This document shows, piece after piece, positions 24,786 through 32,569 of a DNA stretch of 38,646 nt. The position numbers and the translations under genes are program-made. Positions within the stretch are counted from its first letter, which is position 1. Every line of letters starts with the position of its first letter. Below the pieces are notes generated by a model that was given only the letters and a program-made list of their open reading frames with translations, was not told the origin of the DNA and made no database searches. The stretch spans positions 1 through 38,646 of the forward strand of contig CALXZB010000013.1 of the NCBI GenBank assembly GCA_944393125.1, written 5' to 3'. The DNA comes from an uncultured Clostridia bacterium (GTDB taxonomy: Bacteria; Bacillota; Clostridia; TANB77; CAG-508).

Positions 24786-27080
24786 TTATTCTATTTCTAT
24801 GTTTTTTACACTATATTCTAAAAGATTTATTGTTTTTATAATTAATTTAGATAAGTCATCATTTTCGTTTTCTAAAATTCCAACTCTAATTACTTTTTTG
24901 TTTAATAGTGTTATATCTGTGTCTAGAATATTAGCTAATATTCTAGTGTCTAAATCCATACCTTCTGGTAATGTTTTGTTTTGATTATCATAATATATGC
25001 AATTTGAAAAAGCAACTGCTTTTATTCCTTTTTCAAAATTCATCTTATATAAATTAATTTTTCCTGTTACAGATTCTTTTATTGCTGATTCTATTTCTTT
25101 TTCTACATCTAAGTTAAATATGTTAAACTCATTTGTGTCAATATTTTCATCTTCTGGAATCCATTTATATCCTGATAAATTTTGTCCTAATGATATTTTA
25201 TTTATTGTTTCTTCTATTGTAGATATTATTTCATTTAGTTCTGCCTTATATTCTATAGTCTTTAATGATTTTGATATTCTCAATATAGAATATTTATTTT
25301 TTGGCTGTTCTCTATGTGACTTATTAGCTAATTTGGTAATTTTTCTTGTATCTTCTGCTAATCCTCCAAATATATCAATAGCTTCTTCTTCAGTAATACT
25401 TTTGTCTTCTTGTAGATCTTTTTTTATTTGTTTTAAATATTCTTCCAATTCTTTTACAGTTATTGAATCTGTTTTTAATTTATTTATTACTTCAATTTGA
25501 TTTGTTGTTGCTAAATATATGCTGTCTAGTTCATCTTTTGTCAAGACCTTTTTTTGTATTTTGTCCATTGTTATTCCAAAATCTTCAAAATCTTCTTTAT
25601 AGTCAAATATTTTTGAATGTGTTTTTATAGGTTCCTGTATTTCTTCTGCTTCTGCTAATTCTTTTATCTCATCTTTATTAGTATATTTCCAAAATTCAAA
25701 TATACTTTTTTTATGACTGTCTATTTCATTTATATATGCTGTTGCATTTTCTATTTTCTTTACTAAATTAATATTTTTTAATTTAATTGCATTAAAATCC
25801 ATTTTATTGTTTTTTAGTTTTGTTTCTTGTTCATATGCATTTTTTCCTTTTTGTATCAATTCATCTATTGTATATTGTTTTTTTATTTTTTCTTCTTGTT
25901 TTTCTTCTTCTATTTCTTCTACATTTACTTTTTCTTTATTGTTTTTTGGCTTATTTTTAGATTTTTTTCCACTATATTTAAAATAATATTTTACTTTTCC
26001 AAAAAATGTTTTTTTACATTCTAAGTATGTTGATATTTGTTTTTCTTTACTTATATATTCGGTTTCTAATTCTTCTGTTTGCTTTTGTAAAGTTTTTAAG
26101 TTAATTTGCATTTCTTTGTTTTGTTTTATATTTTCTTTTTCTATTTCTATTAATTTTTTATATTCATCATTTAACCAATCACTTAAATCATCATAAGTTA
26201 GTAAATCATTATTAAAATAAAATTCTAGACTTCCTTCTTTGTTTATTTGTGTAGTAAATTTATAATAATGTGGTATTTCAGATTGTAATATAAATAGTGC
26301 TTTTGCTAATTTAAAAAATTTTGTTGCCTCTATTTTGTTTGAAAGTTTCACTTTGTATTGAGATTTTATTTTTCCATATACTTCTGTTTCACCTATTATT
26401 TGTAAACTTGCCTTATCGTTTTTATCATATACCTCGTATATTGATGGCCAATCTTTTGTAAATGTCCATAAATAATTTTCTAAACTTTGTATTTCTGTTT
26501 TATTTAATAATTCTCTACTATAATCTGCATTGCATATTGGTACAAATATTTTTCCTGCTTTTTTCTTTTCTATTTGCTTTTTTAAAACATAGAAAAATGT
26601 TGAATAATCTTTGTCTTCAGTAGGTACTATCATAAAATATTTTTCAGATGTTTCTGAATAATATATCTGCCATAAATAATTTCCTGTATATCTTATTTTA
26701 AATGGTATTTTTTTATTTATTGCTTGTTGTTCTTGTTCTATTTTTTCAATGTCTTCTATTTTTACTTCTTCAAGCATTCTTAAAAATGTTTCATATTTTT
26801 CTTTATTTTCTTCACTTTTACTATCTAAATAAACAGCTAAAGGTTCTGCCTTAGCATATTTTTCTTTTATGTCTTCTAGTCTATTTGTAGGTGATAGTAA
26901 TATTTCAATTTCTTTTGGTGATACAAATTTATATTGTTTATATTTTTTTTCATCAACACCTGCTTTAGGTTGAAAATATAAATTTTCAACTAATTTTAAT
27001 GTTTCTGGAATTTCTTCTAAATTTAAACCTATGTATTCTAACTTCTTTTTTATCTCTTGACTCTTATTTTTCTTTTCCAA
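24786..27080 (-). CDS. Unknown 764-aa protein at the head of the era unit
   Basis: I do not recognise this protein. From TTG 27080 (GAGAGGAG eight bases ahead; the open frame runs 29 codons further, into low-quality sequence), it shows four parts. Residues 1-300 look like mixed alpha/beta globular structure with aromatic-rich strands (TGNYLWQIYYSE, KYFMIVPTE). Residues 301-356 are a coiled coil. Residues 357-383 form a strongly basic linker (KKTFFGKVKYYFKYSGKKS), followed by an acidic stretch (386-401). Residues 415-764 are mostly helical and charged, with a possible small terminal domain (KAVAFSNCIYYD, DLDTRILANILDTDI). There is no signal peptide, membrane segment, P-loop or metal cluster. 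Only 15 bases separate it from era, so it is co-transcribed with it. Confidence 0.85.
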   Translation of the reverse strand: MEKKNKSQEIKKKLEYIGLNLEEIPETLKLVENLYFQPKAGVDEKKYKQYKFVSPKEIEILLSPTNRLEDIKEKYAKAEPLAVYLDSKSEENKEKYETFLRMLEEVKIEDIEKIEQEQQAINKKIPFKIRYTGNYLWQIYYSETSEKYFMIVPTEDKDYSTFFYVLKKQIEKKKAGKIFVPICNADYSRELLNKTEIQSLENYLWTFTKDWPSIYEVYDKNDKASLQIIGETEVYGKIKSQYKVKLSNKIEATKFFKLAKALFILQSEIPHYYKFTTQINKEGSLEFYFNNDLLTYDDLSDWLNDEYKKLIEIEKENIKQNKEMQINLKTLQKQTEELETEYISKEKQISTYLECKKTFFGKVKYYFKYSGKKSKNKPKNNKEKVNVEEIEEEKQEEKIKKQYTIDELIQKGKNAYEQETKLKNNKMDFNAIKLKNINLVKKIENATAYINEIDSHKKSIFEFWKYTNKDEIKELAEAEEIQEPIKTHSKIFDYKEDFEDFGITMDKIQKKVLTKDELDSIYLATTNQIEVINKLKTDSITVKELEEYLKQIKKDLQEDKSITEEEAIDIFGGLAEDTRKITKLANKSHREQPKNKYSILRISKSLKTIEYKAELNEIISTIEETINKISLGQNLSGYKWIPEDENIDTNEFNIFNLDVEKEIESAIKESVTGKINLYKMNFEKGIKAVAFSNCIYYDNQNKTLPEGMDLDTRILANILDTDITLLNKKVIRVGILENENDDLSKLIIKTINLLEYSVKNIEIE

Positions 27081-27115
27081 AATAAGTACTCCTCTCAATC
27101 CTTTTATTCTTTTAT

Positions 27116-27144
27116 ATTTTACTATGCAAACAAAAAAATAGCAA
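27116..27144 (-). promoter_or_regulatory. Possible promoter of the 764-aa gene / era unit
   Basis: TTGCTA (27144-27139), 17-base spacer, TAAAAT (27121-27116) on the minus strand, about 35 bases before the TTG start. The -35 lies within the right arm of the ileS terminator. The match is moderate. Confidence 0.4.
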
Positions 27145-27164
27145 GATTTTTTCTTGCTATTTTT
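27134..27164 (-). terminator. Terminator of ileS
   Basis: Perfect 13-bp stem (27134-27146 with 27152-27164, AAAAATAGCAAGA and its complement) with a 5-base loop, followed by a U-run on the minus strand. It lies 17 bases after the ileS stop codon. Confidence 0.85.
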
Positions 27165-27181
27165 CAAAAATAATTTTATTT

Positions 27182-30100
27182 TTATTTTATAACTTCAACA
27201 TCAATTTTTAATTTTTCTCCATTGATATTAACCTCTGTATAAGTATCTCTTTTTTCGTTATAATAAATTTTTTCAGTTAGAGTTTCTTTTTGAATTTCTC
27301 TTTCAAATTTTTTAACAATATTTTCAAGCATTGAATTTTCACTTACATATAAGTTTATTTTGTCTAATACTTCAAATCCTTTATCTTTTCTCATATTTTG
27401 GATTTTTGATAGCATTTCTCTTAAATATCCTTCTTCTTTTAGTTCTTCTGTTATTGCAGTATCTAAAACTACACCAATTTCTCCTTCTCCTGCAAATGCA
27501 AATCCTTCTTTTCCTTGCATAGTTACAAGTAAATTCTCTGATGTTAAAGCTATTTGTGTGTCATCTATATCAATATATTCAATTCCACCATTTCTTACTT
27601 TATTTGCCAAATCCATTTGATTCATTTTGCTAATAGCTTCTCTAATTTTAGGTATTAACTTACCATATTCTTTTCCTAAAACTGGTAGATTTGGTTTTAT
27701 CTCAAAATGAACATAATCAGACATATTCGCTCCAAGCTCAACTTCTTTTACATTTAATTCTTCTTTTACAATATTGCCATAATATTCTGGTAATGTATTT
27801 ACTGATATTAGCATTTTTGAAAGTGGTTGTCTGTTTTTTATATTTGATGAATTTCTTGCACTTCTTCCAAGTTTTACTATTGAATATGCTAAATCCATTT
27901 CTTTTTCTAGTTTTTTGTCGACTTCATCTTCCTTATATTCTGGCCATATGCATAGATGTACACTTTCAGGAGCATTTTTATCTAAGCCTACAACTATATT
28001 TTGGTATATTTCATCAGACATAAATGGAATAAATGGTGCTGAAATTTTTACAAGATTTACCAATACTTTGTATAATGTTGTATATGCCCCTATCTTATCA
28101 TTTGTAATTTTTTCCCCCCAGAATCTTTCTCTATTTGTACGTATGTACCAATTTGAAAGTGAGTCGGTAAATTCTTCTATTTGTAATGCTGCAGATGTTA
28201 TATCATATTTATCTAGTTTTTCATCAACTTCTTTTATTAAAGTATTTAATTTTGATAAAATCCATTTATCCATTATATTTTCTGTTTTAAAGTTTGGATA
28301 TTCATTTGGATTAAATTTATCAATTTCAGCATATAAAACGTAGAATGAATATACATTCCAAAGTGTACTTAAAAATCTTCTTTGTGTTTCTTGAACATTG
28401 CTAATTCCTAGTCTTGTTGGAAGCCATGGAGCTGAACAAGTATAGAAATGCCATCTTGTAGCATCTGCACCAACTTCGTTTAACAATGTCATTGGATCTA
28501 CACCATTTCCTTTTGACTTAGACATCTTTTGTCCATGTTCATCTAATACATGGCCTAATACTATACAATTTTCATAAGATGCTTTATCAAATAAACATGT
28601 TGATATTGCAAGTAATGTATAGAACCATCCTCTTGTTTGATCAACTGCTTCTGATATATATTGTGCTGGGAAATGTTTTTCAAATTCCTCTTTATTTTCA
28701 AAAGGATAATGTAATTGTGCAAATGGCATTGAGCCTGAGTCAAACCAACAATCTATTACTTCTTTAAATCTTGTCATCTCTTTTCCACATTCTGGGCATT
28801 TTAGATGAACATTATCTATATATGGTTTATGTAATTCAATGTTATCTGGGCAATCAATAGCTTTTTCTTTTAATTCAGCTATACTTCCTATACATTCTTC
28901 ATGTCCACATTCACATTTCCAAACTGGAAGAGGTGTTCCCCAATATCTATCTCTTGAAATTCCCCAATCTATAACATTCTCTAAGAATTTTCCAAATCTT
29001 CCAGTTCTAATTGTATCTGGGTACCAATGAATTGTGTTATTATTTTTTACTAAATTATCTCTTAACTTAGTCATTGCAACAAACCAGCTTTCTTTTGGAT
29101 AATATAAAAGTGGTGTGTCACATCTCCAACAATGTGGGTATGAGTGTACATGTTTTTCTTTAGAGAATAATTTTCCTTGTTCTAATAACCATTTACATAT
29201 ATCTTCATTACAGTCTCTTACAAATCTTCCAGCCCAAGGTTCTACCTCTGGTACAAATCTTCCTGATTTATCAACTAAATTTACGAATGCTATGCCATTT
29301 TGCTTTGATACAATACTGTCATCTTCACCATATGCTGGTGCAATATGTACTATTCCTGTACCATCTTCTAATGTTACATAATCTCCATGTATTACTTCAA
29401 AAGCTTTTCCTTCTACTTTTGCAAATGGCATTAGTTGTTCATATTTAGTTCCAAGTAATTCAGAGCCTTTAAATTCTTTTATAATTTCATATGGTGTTTC
29501 TTTTAGTACTGATTCTAATAAATCTTTTGCTAGAATATAATTTTCATATTGTGGCTCATCATCTGTTCCTATATTTGCTTTTACTTCTACATATGTATAT
29601 GATTTATTAACACATAATGCTAAATTTGATGGTAATGTCCATGGTGTTGTTGTCCAAGCTAATATATAAGTATTTTCTTTTCCTAATACTTTGAATTTAG
29701 CTGTACATGTTAAATCTTTTACTTCTTTATATCCTTGTGCAACCTCATGTGATGATAATGCTGTTCCACATCTTGGACAATATGGCATTACTTTGTGGCC
29801 TTCATATAATAAGCCTTTTTTCCACATTTCTTTTAGTGCCCACCATACTGATTCTATATAATCATTATGATATGTTACATATGGTTTATCCATATCTACC
29901 CAAAATCCTACTTTGTTAGTCATTTCTTCCCACATTTTAACATATGTAAATACACTTTCTTTACATTGTTTTACAAATTGTTCTACTCCATATTTTTCAA
30001 TTTGTTCTTTTCCTGATATTCCTAATTTCTTTTCTATTTCTAGTTCTACTGGTAAACCATGAGTATCCCAACCTGCTTTTCTGTCTACATGATATCCCTT

Positions 30101-30322
30101 CATTACTTTGTATCTAGGAACAATATCTTTCATTACTCTTGTTTCAATATGTCCAACATGTGGTTTTCCATTTGCTGTTGGTGGTCCATCATAAAATGTG
30201 AAGTAACGTTTTCCTTTGTTCATGTCAAAATTCTTTTGTATAATACCTTTTTGTTTCCACATTTCTGCGACTTCTCTTTCCATTCCTACGAAGCCATTTT
30301 TTAATTCTACTTTTTTATACAT
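27182..30322 (-). CDS. ileS: Isoleucyl-tRNA synthetase IleS
   Basis: Product of 1046 aa. Class I signatures are [11 protein letters not shown] (48-58, HIGH motif in HVGH form) and KMSKSKGNG (near residue 600). CP1 editing-domain motifs include [13 protein letters not shown], and two metal-binding Cys clusters occur (CPRCGTALS and [12 protein letters not shown] and CPECGKE). The length and the PYxxx-WRCDTP pattern fit the longer, eukaryote-like IleRS type 2, which is often less sensitive to mupirocin; that is inference from family type. AGGAGG lies six bases before the ATG. It is preceded by a DUF1653 gene (gap 23 bases) and an isoleucine T-box, and closed by a strong terminator. Confidence 0.97.
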   Translation of the reverse strand: MYKKVELKNGFVGMEREVAEMWKQKGIIQKNFDMNKGKRYFTFYDGPPTANGKPHVGHIETRVMKDIVPRYKVMKGYHVDRKAGWDTHGLPVELEIEKKLGISGKEQIEKYGVEQFVKQCKESVFTYVKMWEEMTNKVGFWVDMDKPYVTYHNDYIESVWWALKEMWKKGLLYEGHKVMPYCPRCGTALSSHEVAQGYKEVKDLTCTAKFKVLGKENTYILAWTTTPWTLPSNLALCVNKSYTYVEVKANIGTDDEPQYENYILAKDLLESVLKETPYEIIKEFKGSELLGTKYEQLMPFAKVEGKAFEVIHGDYVTLEDGTGIVHIAPAYGEDDSIVSKQNGIAFVNLVDKSGRFVPEVEPWAGRFVRDCNEDICKWLLEQGKLFSKEKHVHSYPHCWRCDTPLLYYPKESWFVAMTKLRDNLVKNNNTIHWYPDTIRTGRFGKFLENVIDWGISRDRYWGTPLPVWKCECGHEECIGSIAELKEKAIDCPDNIELHKPYIDNVHLKCPECGKEMTRFKEVIDCWFDSGSMPFAQLHYPFENKEEFEKHFPAQYISEAVDQTRGWFYTLLAISTCLFDKASYENCIVLGHVLDEHGQKMSKSKGNGVDPMTLLNEVGADATRWHFYTCSAPWLPTRLGISNVQETQRRFLSTLWNVYSFYVLYAEIDKFNPNEYPNFKTENIMDKWILSKLNTLIKEVDEKLDKYDITSAALQIEEFTDSLSNWYIRTNRERFWGEKITNDKIGAYTTLYKVLVNLVKISAPFIPFMSDEIYQNIVVGLDKNAPESVHLCIWPEYKEDEVDKKLEKEMDLAYSIVKLGRSARNSSNIKNRQPLSKMLISVNTLPEYYGNIVKEELNVKEVELGANMSDYVHFEIKPNLPVLGKEYGKLIPKIREAISKMNQMDLANKVRNGGIEYIDIDDTQIALTSENLLVTMQGKEGFAFAGEGEIGVVLDTAITEELKEEGYLREMLSKIQNMRKDKGFEVLDKINLYVSENSMLENIVKKFEREIQKETLTEKIYYNEKRDTYTEVNINGEKLKIDVEVIK

Positions 30323-30345
30323 TTGACATTCCTCCTTTAATTTTG

Positions 30346-30603
30346 TTATTTTTGAAATTTATCTGCTACACTTTTAATATTTTGTAATTCAAATCTATAT
30401 TTTTGAGTTACATTTGGATATTTTTTATGATCTACTTCTGATAAAAACATTTCTTTTGGTCTCACCCATAATCCACCATCTTCATATAACTTTCTATACA
30501 ATACCATATCTTTTTGAGTTTCTGAGTCTTTTGCAATTCCTTCTACTAAATAATAATCTCCTTTAAAGTGTTTATAAATTCCATTAATTTTTAGTTCTTG
30601 CAT
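30346..30603 (-). CDS. DUF1653 domain protein
   Basis: Product of 85 aa. The DUF1653 pattern is plain: [22 protein letters not shown], then [21 protein letters not shown] (each shown in overlapping halves in the family) and LSEV. The family is a small single-domain fold of unknown function, found alone or fused to other domains. GGAGGG stands six to seven bases before the ATG. It is the first gene behind the isoleucine T-box and is followed by ileS after 23 bases, so its expression must rise when charged tRNA-Ile falls. A role in charging or stress response is inferred from that alone. Confidence 0.88.
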   Translation of the reverse strand: MQELKINGIYKHFKGDYYLVEGIAKDSETQKDMVLYRKLYEDGGLWVRPKEMFLSEVDHKKYPNVTQKYRFELQNIKSVADKFQK

Positions 30604-30627
30604 ATCTTTCCCTCCTTTTAATATAAA

Positions 30628-30893
30628 TCAAAAAAGCACTTCATCTAATATGTTTTCTTACATATTAGGACGAAATGCTTTTATTCCGCGGTACCACCTA
30701 TTTTAGTACTTTTATACTCTCTCTTATTATCTTTAACGCAGATTTACGGCAATACTTACTTTTAATTTCAGTTTTGCAACTTAGCTTAGGTGATAACATA
30801 ATAATTTTTACTTTCAAACTCACACCATTTGTTTGATTCTCTCTTAAGATATTTTATTATTTGCCTTGTCCTAGCTCTTGTTTTTTATTTATG
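30628..30893 (-). promoter_or_regulatory. T-box leader, isoleucine (AUC) specifier
   Basis: The minus strand carries the T-box core AGGTGGTACCGCGG (30699-30686), whose UGGU bulge pairs with the uncharged tRNA acceptor end. A long terminator stem follows (30680-30635, AAAAGCA... / ...TGCTTTT, about 21 bp with one bulge), running into six U at 30635-30630. Stem I is closed by AGCTAGG against CCTAAGCT. Before its 3' side lies ATC followed by A (30794-30792), the expected position of the specifier codon, as in Bacillus ileS. Uncharged tRNA-Ile would favour the antiterminator and switch on the DUF1653 gene and ileS. The 30604-31056 interval otherwise holds only this leader, its promoter and the rpmA-side inverted repeat. 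Confidence 0.92.
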
Positions 30894-30899
30894 TATTCT

Positions 30900-30927
30900 A
30901 TTATAACATATTTTTTTATTTTTTCAA
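30900..30927 (-). promoter_or_regulatory. Promoter of the T-box / ileS operon
   Basis: TTGAAA (30927-30922), 16-base spacer ending in TGT, TATAAT (30905-30900) on the minus strand, just before the T-box leader. Confidence 0.75.
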
Positions 30928-30961
30928 GTGTTTTTTTTTAGTTTTTTTGTAAAAATATAGT

Positions 30962-31003
30962 GAAATAGTGAATTAGAAAAATATTATCCTAATTCACTAT
31001 TTC
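30962..31003 (-). terminator. Perfect inverted repeat downstream of rpmA
   Basis: Fifteen bases (GAAATAGTGAATTAG, 30962-30976) are repeated inverted at 30989-31003 with a 12-base spacer. It lies 54 bases after the rpmA stop, so a terminator for rplU-rpmA is likely. The U-tract is not immediate on the minus strand (ACTATATTTTT), so termination is probable rather than clear. Confidence 0.55.
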
Positions 31004-31056
31004 GAAGCACAGTATTTTGCTATATATTAATATAATATAATAGCCTATTTAATTTA

Positions 31057-31320
31057 TTAATTTTGTTCAACTGGGTGAACACTTACTTGTTTTTTATCTT
31101 TACCTTTTCTTTCAAATTTAACTATACCATCAACTAATGCAAATAATGTGTCATCTTTACCTTTTCCTACATTAGTTCCTGGATGTACATTAGTTCCTCT
31201 TTGTCTAACTAAAATATTTCCTGCTAGTACAAATTGTCCATCAGCTCTTTTGACACCAAGTCTTTTTGATTCACTGTCTCTACCATTCTTAATACTACCT
31301 TGACCCTTCTTATGTGCCAT
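31057..31320 (-). CDS. rpmA: 50S ribosomal protein L27, without the Firmicutes N-terminal extension
   Basis: Product of 87 aa. Body motifs: [20 protein letters not shown], then [27 protein letters not shown] and [11 protein letters not shown]. The protein reaches towards the peptidyl transferase centre with its N-terminus. The start is ATG 31320 (MAHKKGQGS), with AAAGGAG eight bases ahead; a GTG three codons upstream is unlikely. Most Firmicutes make L27 with a nine- or so-residue leader ending in QFFA that the Prp protease removes; no such leader can be read here. It follows rplU by 99 bases. Confidence 0.95.
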   Translation of the reverse strand: MAHKKGQGSIKNGRDSESKRLGVKRADGQFVLAGNILVRQRGTNVHPGTNVGKGKDDTLFALVDGIVKFERKGKDKKQVSVHPVEQN

Positions 31321-31419
31321 GCTTCTCACTCCTTTCGGTTCTAATTTAGCCTGTGTTTTTCACTGACTTTTTGTAGATATTATATATTCTCTTTAATTAA
31401 AATCTTTTTAATTTACAAA

Positions 31420-31788
31420 TTAAGCTTCAACTTTTTCTGTTTTTTCTGCTTTTTTTGCTGTTTCAGCTTTTTTAGCAGCTGTCTTAATTCCTGTTATTTC
31501 AACTTTTGTGTAAGGTTGTCTATGTCCTTGTTTTGTTCTCTCGTTTTTCTTAGCTTTCATTTTGAAAACTATGATTTTTTTAGCTTTTCCGTGAGAAACA
31601 ACTTTACCTTCAACTTTTACACCTTTTACATAAGGATTTCCAACTTGTACTTTTCCATCATCTGATACTAGAACAACTTTATCAAAAGAAACTTTTTTTC
31701 CAACTTCTGTTTCTAGTTTTTCGAAAAATACTACATCTCCTTCTGCTACTTTGTATTGTTTTCCACAACTTTCAATTATTGCGTACAT
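31420..31788 (-). CDS. rplU: 50S ribosomal protein L21 with Lys/Ala-rich tail
   Basis: Product of 122 aa against about 103 in most bacteria. The L21 core is clear ([60 protein letters not shown]). The last 20 residues form a Lys/Ala/Glu-rich tail (repeats of KKAE/KTEK), probably exposed on the ribosome surface. GGGAGG lies about ten bases before the ATG. It is read from its own promoter through a structured leader, and is followed by rpmA with no gene between. Confidence 0.96.
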   Translation of the reverse strand: MYAIIESCGKQYKVAEGDVVFFEKLETEVGKKVSFDKVVLVSDDGKVQVGNPYVKGVKVEGKVVSHGKAKKIIVFKMKAKKNERTKQGHRQPYTKVEITGIKTAAKKAETAKKAEKTEKVEA

Positions 31789-31888
31789 TTAAAATGCACC
31801 TCCCTTATTTGTATACTCGCTAATCCTTAATTTCAGGTAGTTATAAAATTATAACATTTAGTAACCTTGACTAAGCGGATTACAGTTG
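31789..31888 (-). promoter_or_regulatory. Putative L21 leader (autoregulatory 5' UTR)
   Basis: About 95 bases of leader lie between the promoter and the rplU start. TAATCC near its 5' end (31882-31877) can pair with GGATTA near its 3' end (31826-31821), enclosing an inner GTTATAA/TTATAAC hairpin. Rfam describes L21 leaders at this position in Firmicutes. I could not test a covariance match. Confidence 0.45.
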
Positions 31889-31891
31889 TTA

Positions 31892-31920
31892 ATTTTACCA
31901 CATTAGTTAATATTTGTCAA
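31892..31920 (-). promoter_or_regulatory. Promoter of rplU-rpmA
   Basis: Consensus TTGACA (31920-31915), 17-base spacer containing TGTGG, TAAAAT (31897-31892) on the minus strand, only 16 bases after the trmL stop codon. Confidence 0.8.
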
Positions 31921-31935
31921 TACATAACCATAAAA

Positions 31936-32442
31936 TTAGTTAGTAAAATACTCGCTTTCTCCTTCTAACCCCTCAAATCCAACTTGTCTTAATATTTCAT
32001 AGGCTATTATACATACAGAATTTGACAAATTTAAAGATCTTAACACTGGTCTCATAGGAATTCTTATTGTTTTTTCTATATATTTTTTTAATAAATCTTC
32101 TGGAAGTCCTTTTGTTTCTTTTCCAAACAAAACAAATACATCTTCATCTTTAAATTTTTCAAAATCTACATCTGTATAGCACTGTTTTGCTTTTGTTGTA
32201 GCAAAAAACATATTATTTTCTTCTGGTTTATACTTATCTAAAAATTTTTGAATACTATCATGTTCTTCAATTTCTAATTTATCCCAATAGTCTAATCCAG
32301 CTCTTTTTAAATATTTATCATCTATTTTAAATCCTAATGGATATACTAAATGTAATTTCGCTCCTGTTATTGCACAAGTTCTTGCAATATTTCCAGTATT
32401 TTGTGGTATTTCTGGTTCAACCATTACTATGTTTAATTTCAT
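31936..32442 (-). CDS. trmL: tRNA (cytidine/uridine-34 2'-O)-methyltransferase TrmL
   Basis: Product of 168 aa, full length for TrmL of the SPOUT class. Motifs: VEPEIPQNTGNIARTC at the N-terminus, the knotted SAM-binding loops VFVLFGKETKGLP and RIPMRPVLRSLNLSNSV. It methylates the ribose at wobble position 34 of tRNA-Leu in characterised species. GGAGG lies five bases before ATG 32442; seven further in-frame codons upstream are not conserved. It has a promoter of its own, and rplU starts from another promoter just downstream. Confidence 0.93.
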   Translation of the reverse strand: MKLNIVMVEPEIPQNTGNIARTCAITGAKLHLVYPLGFKIDDKYLKRAGLDYWDKLEIEEHDSIQKFLDKYKPEENNMFFATTKAKQCYTDVDFEKFKDEDVFVLFGKETKGLPEDLLKKYIEKTIRIPMRPVLRSLNLSNSVCIIAYEILRQVGFEGLEGESEYFTN

Positions 32443-32466
32443 TTTGCCCTCCTTTATTTTCATTAA

Positions 32467-32495
32467 AGTATAGCACTTTATGATTTAAAAATCAA
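32467..32495 (-). promoter_or_regulatory. Promoter of trmL
   Basis: TTGATT (32495-32490), 17-base spacer ending in TGC (extended -10), TATACT (32472-32467) on the minus strand, 24 bases before the trmL start. Confidence 0.75.
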
Positions 32496-32509
32496 TATAC
32501 TATAAAATA

Positions 32510-32546
32510 TAAAAAGTGAACTATTTATATCGCAAAATAGTTCACT
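32510..32546 (-). terminator. Terminator of the FIST-aldehyde dehydrogenase operon
   Basis: Perfect 12-bp stem (32515-32526 with 32535-32546, AGTGAACTATTT and its complement) with an 8-base loop, followed by TTTTT on the minus strand, 23 bases after the dehydrogenase stop. Confidence 0.85.
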
Positions 32547-32569
32547 AATATATTAATCTAAATTTTTAA

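Noticed and set aside
26957-27020. ENLYFQ, the core of a TEV protease site, near residue 32 of the 764-aa protein
   Set aside because: The next residue is Pro, which blocks cleavage, the strain is not engineered by any other sign, and a six-residue match by chance is not remarkable.
28561-28767. Small frames on both strands within ileS as separate genes
   Set aside because: They fall inside the conserved synthetase frame with no ribosome sites of their own.
30628-30700. An inverted repeat upstream of the DUF1653 gene that looks like a mobile-element end
   Set aside because: It is the terminator stem of the T-box leader, with the T-box sequence directly before it.
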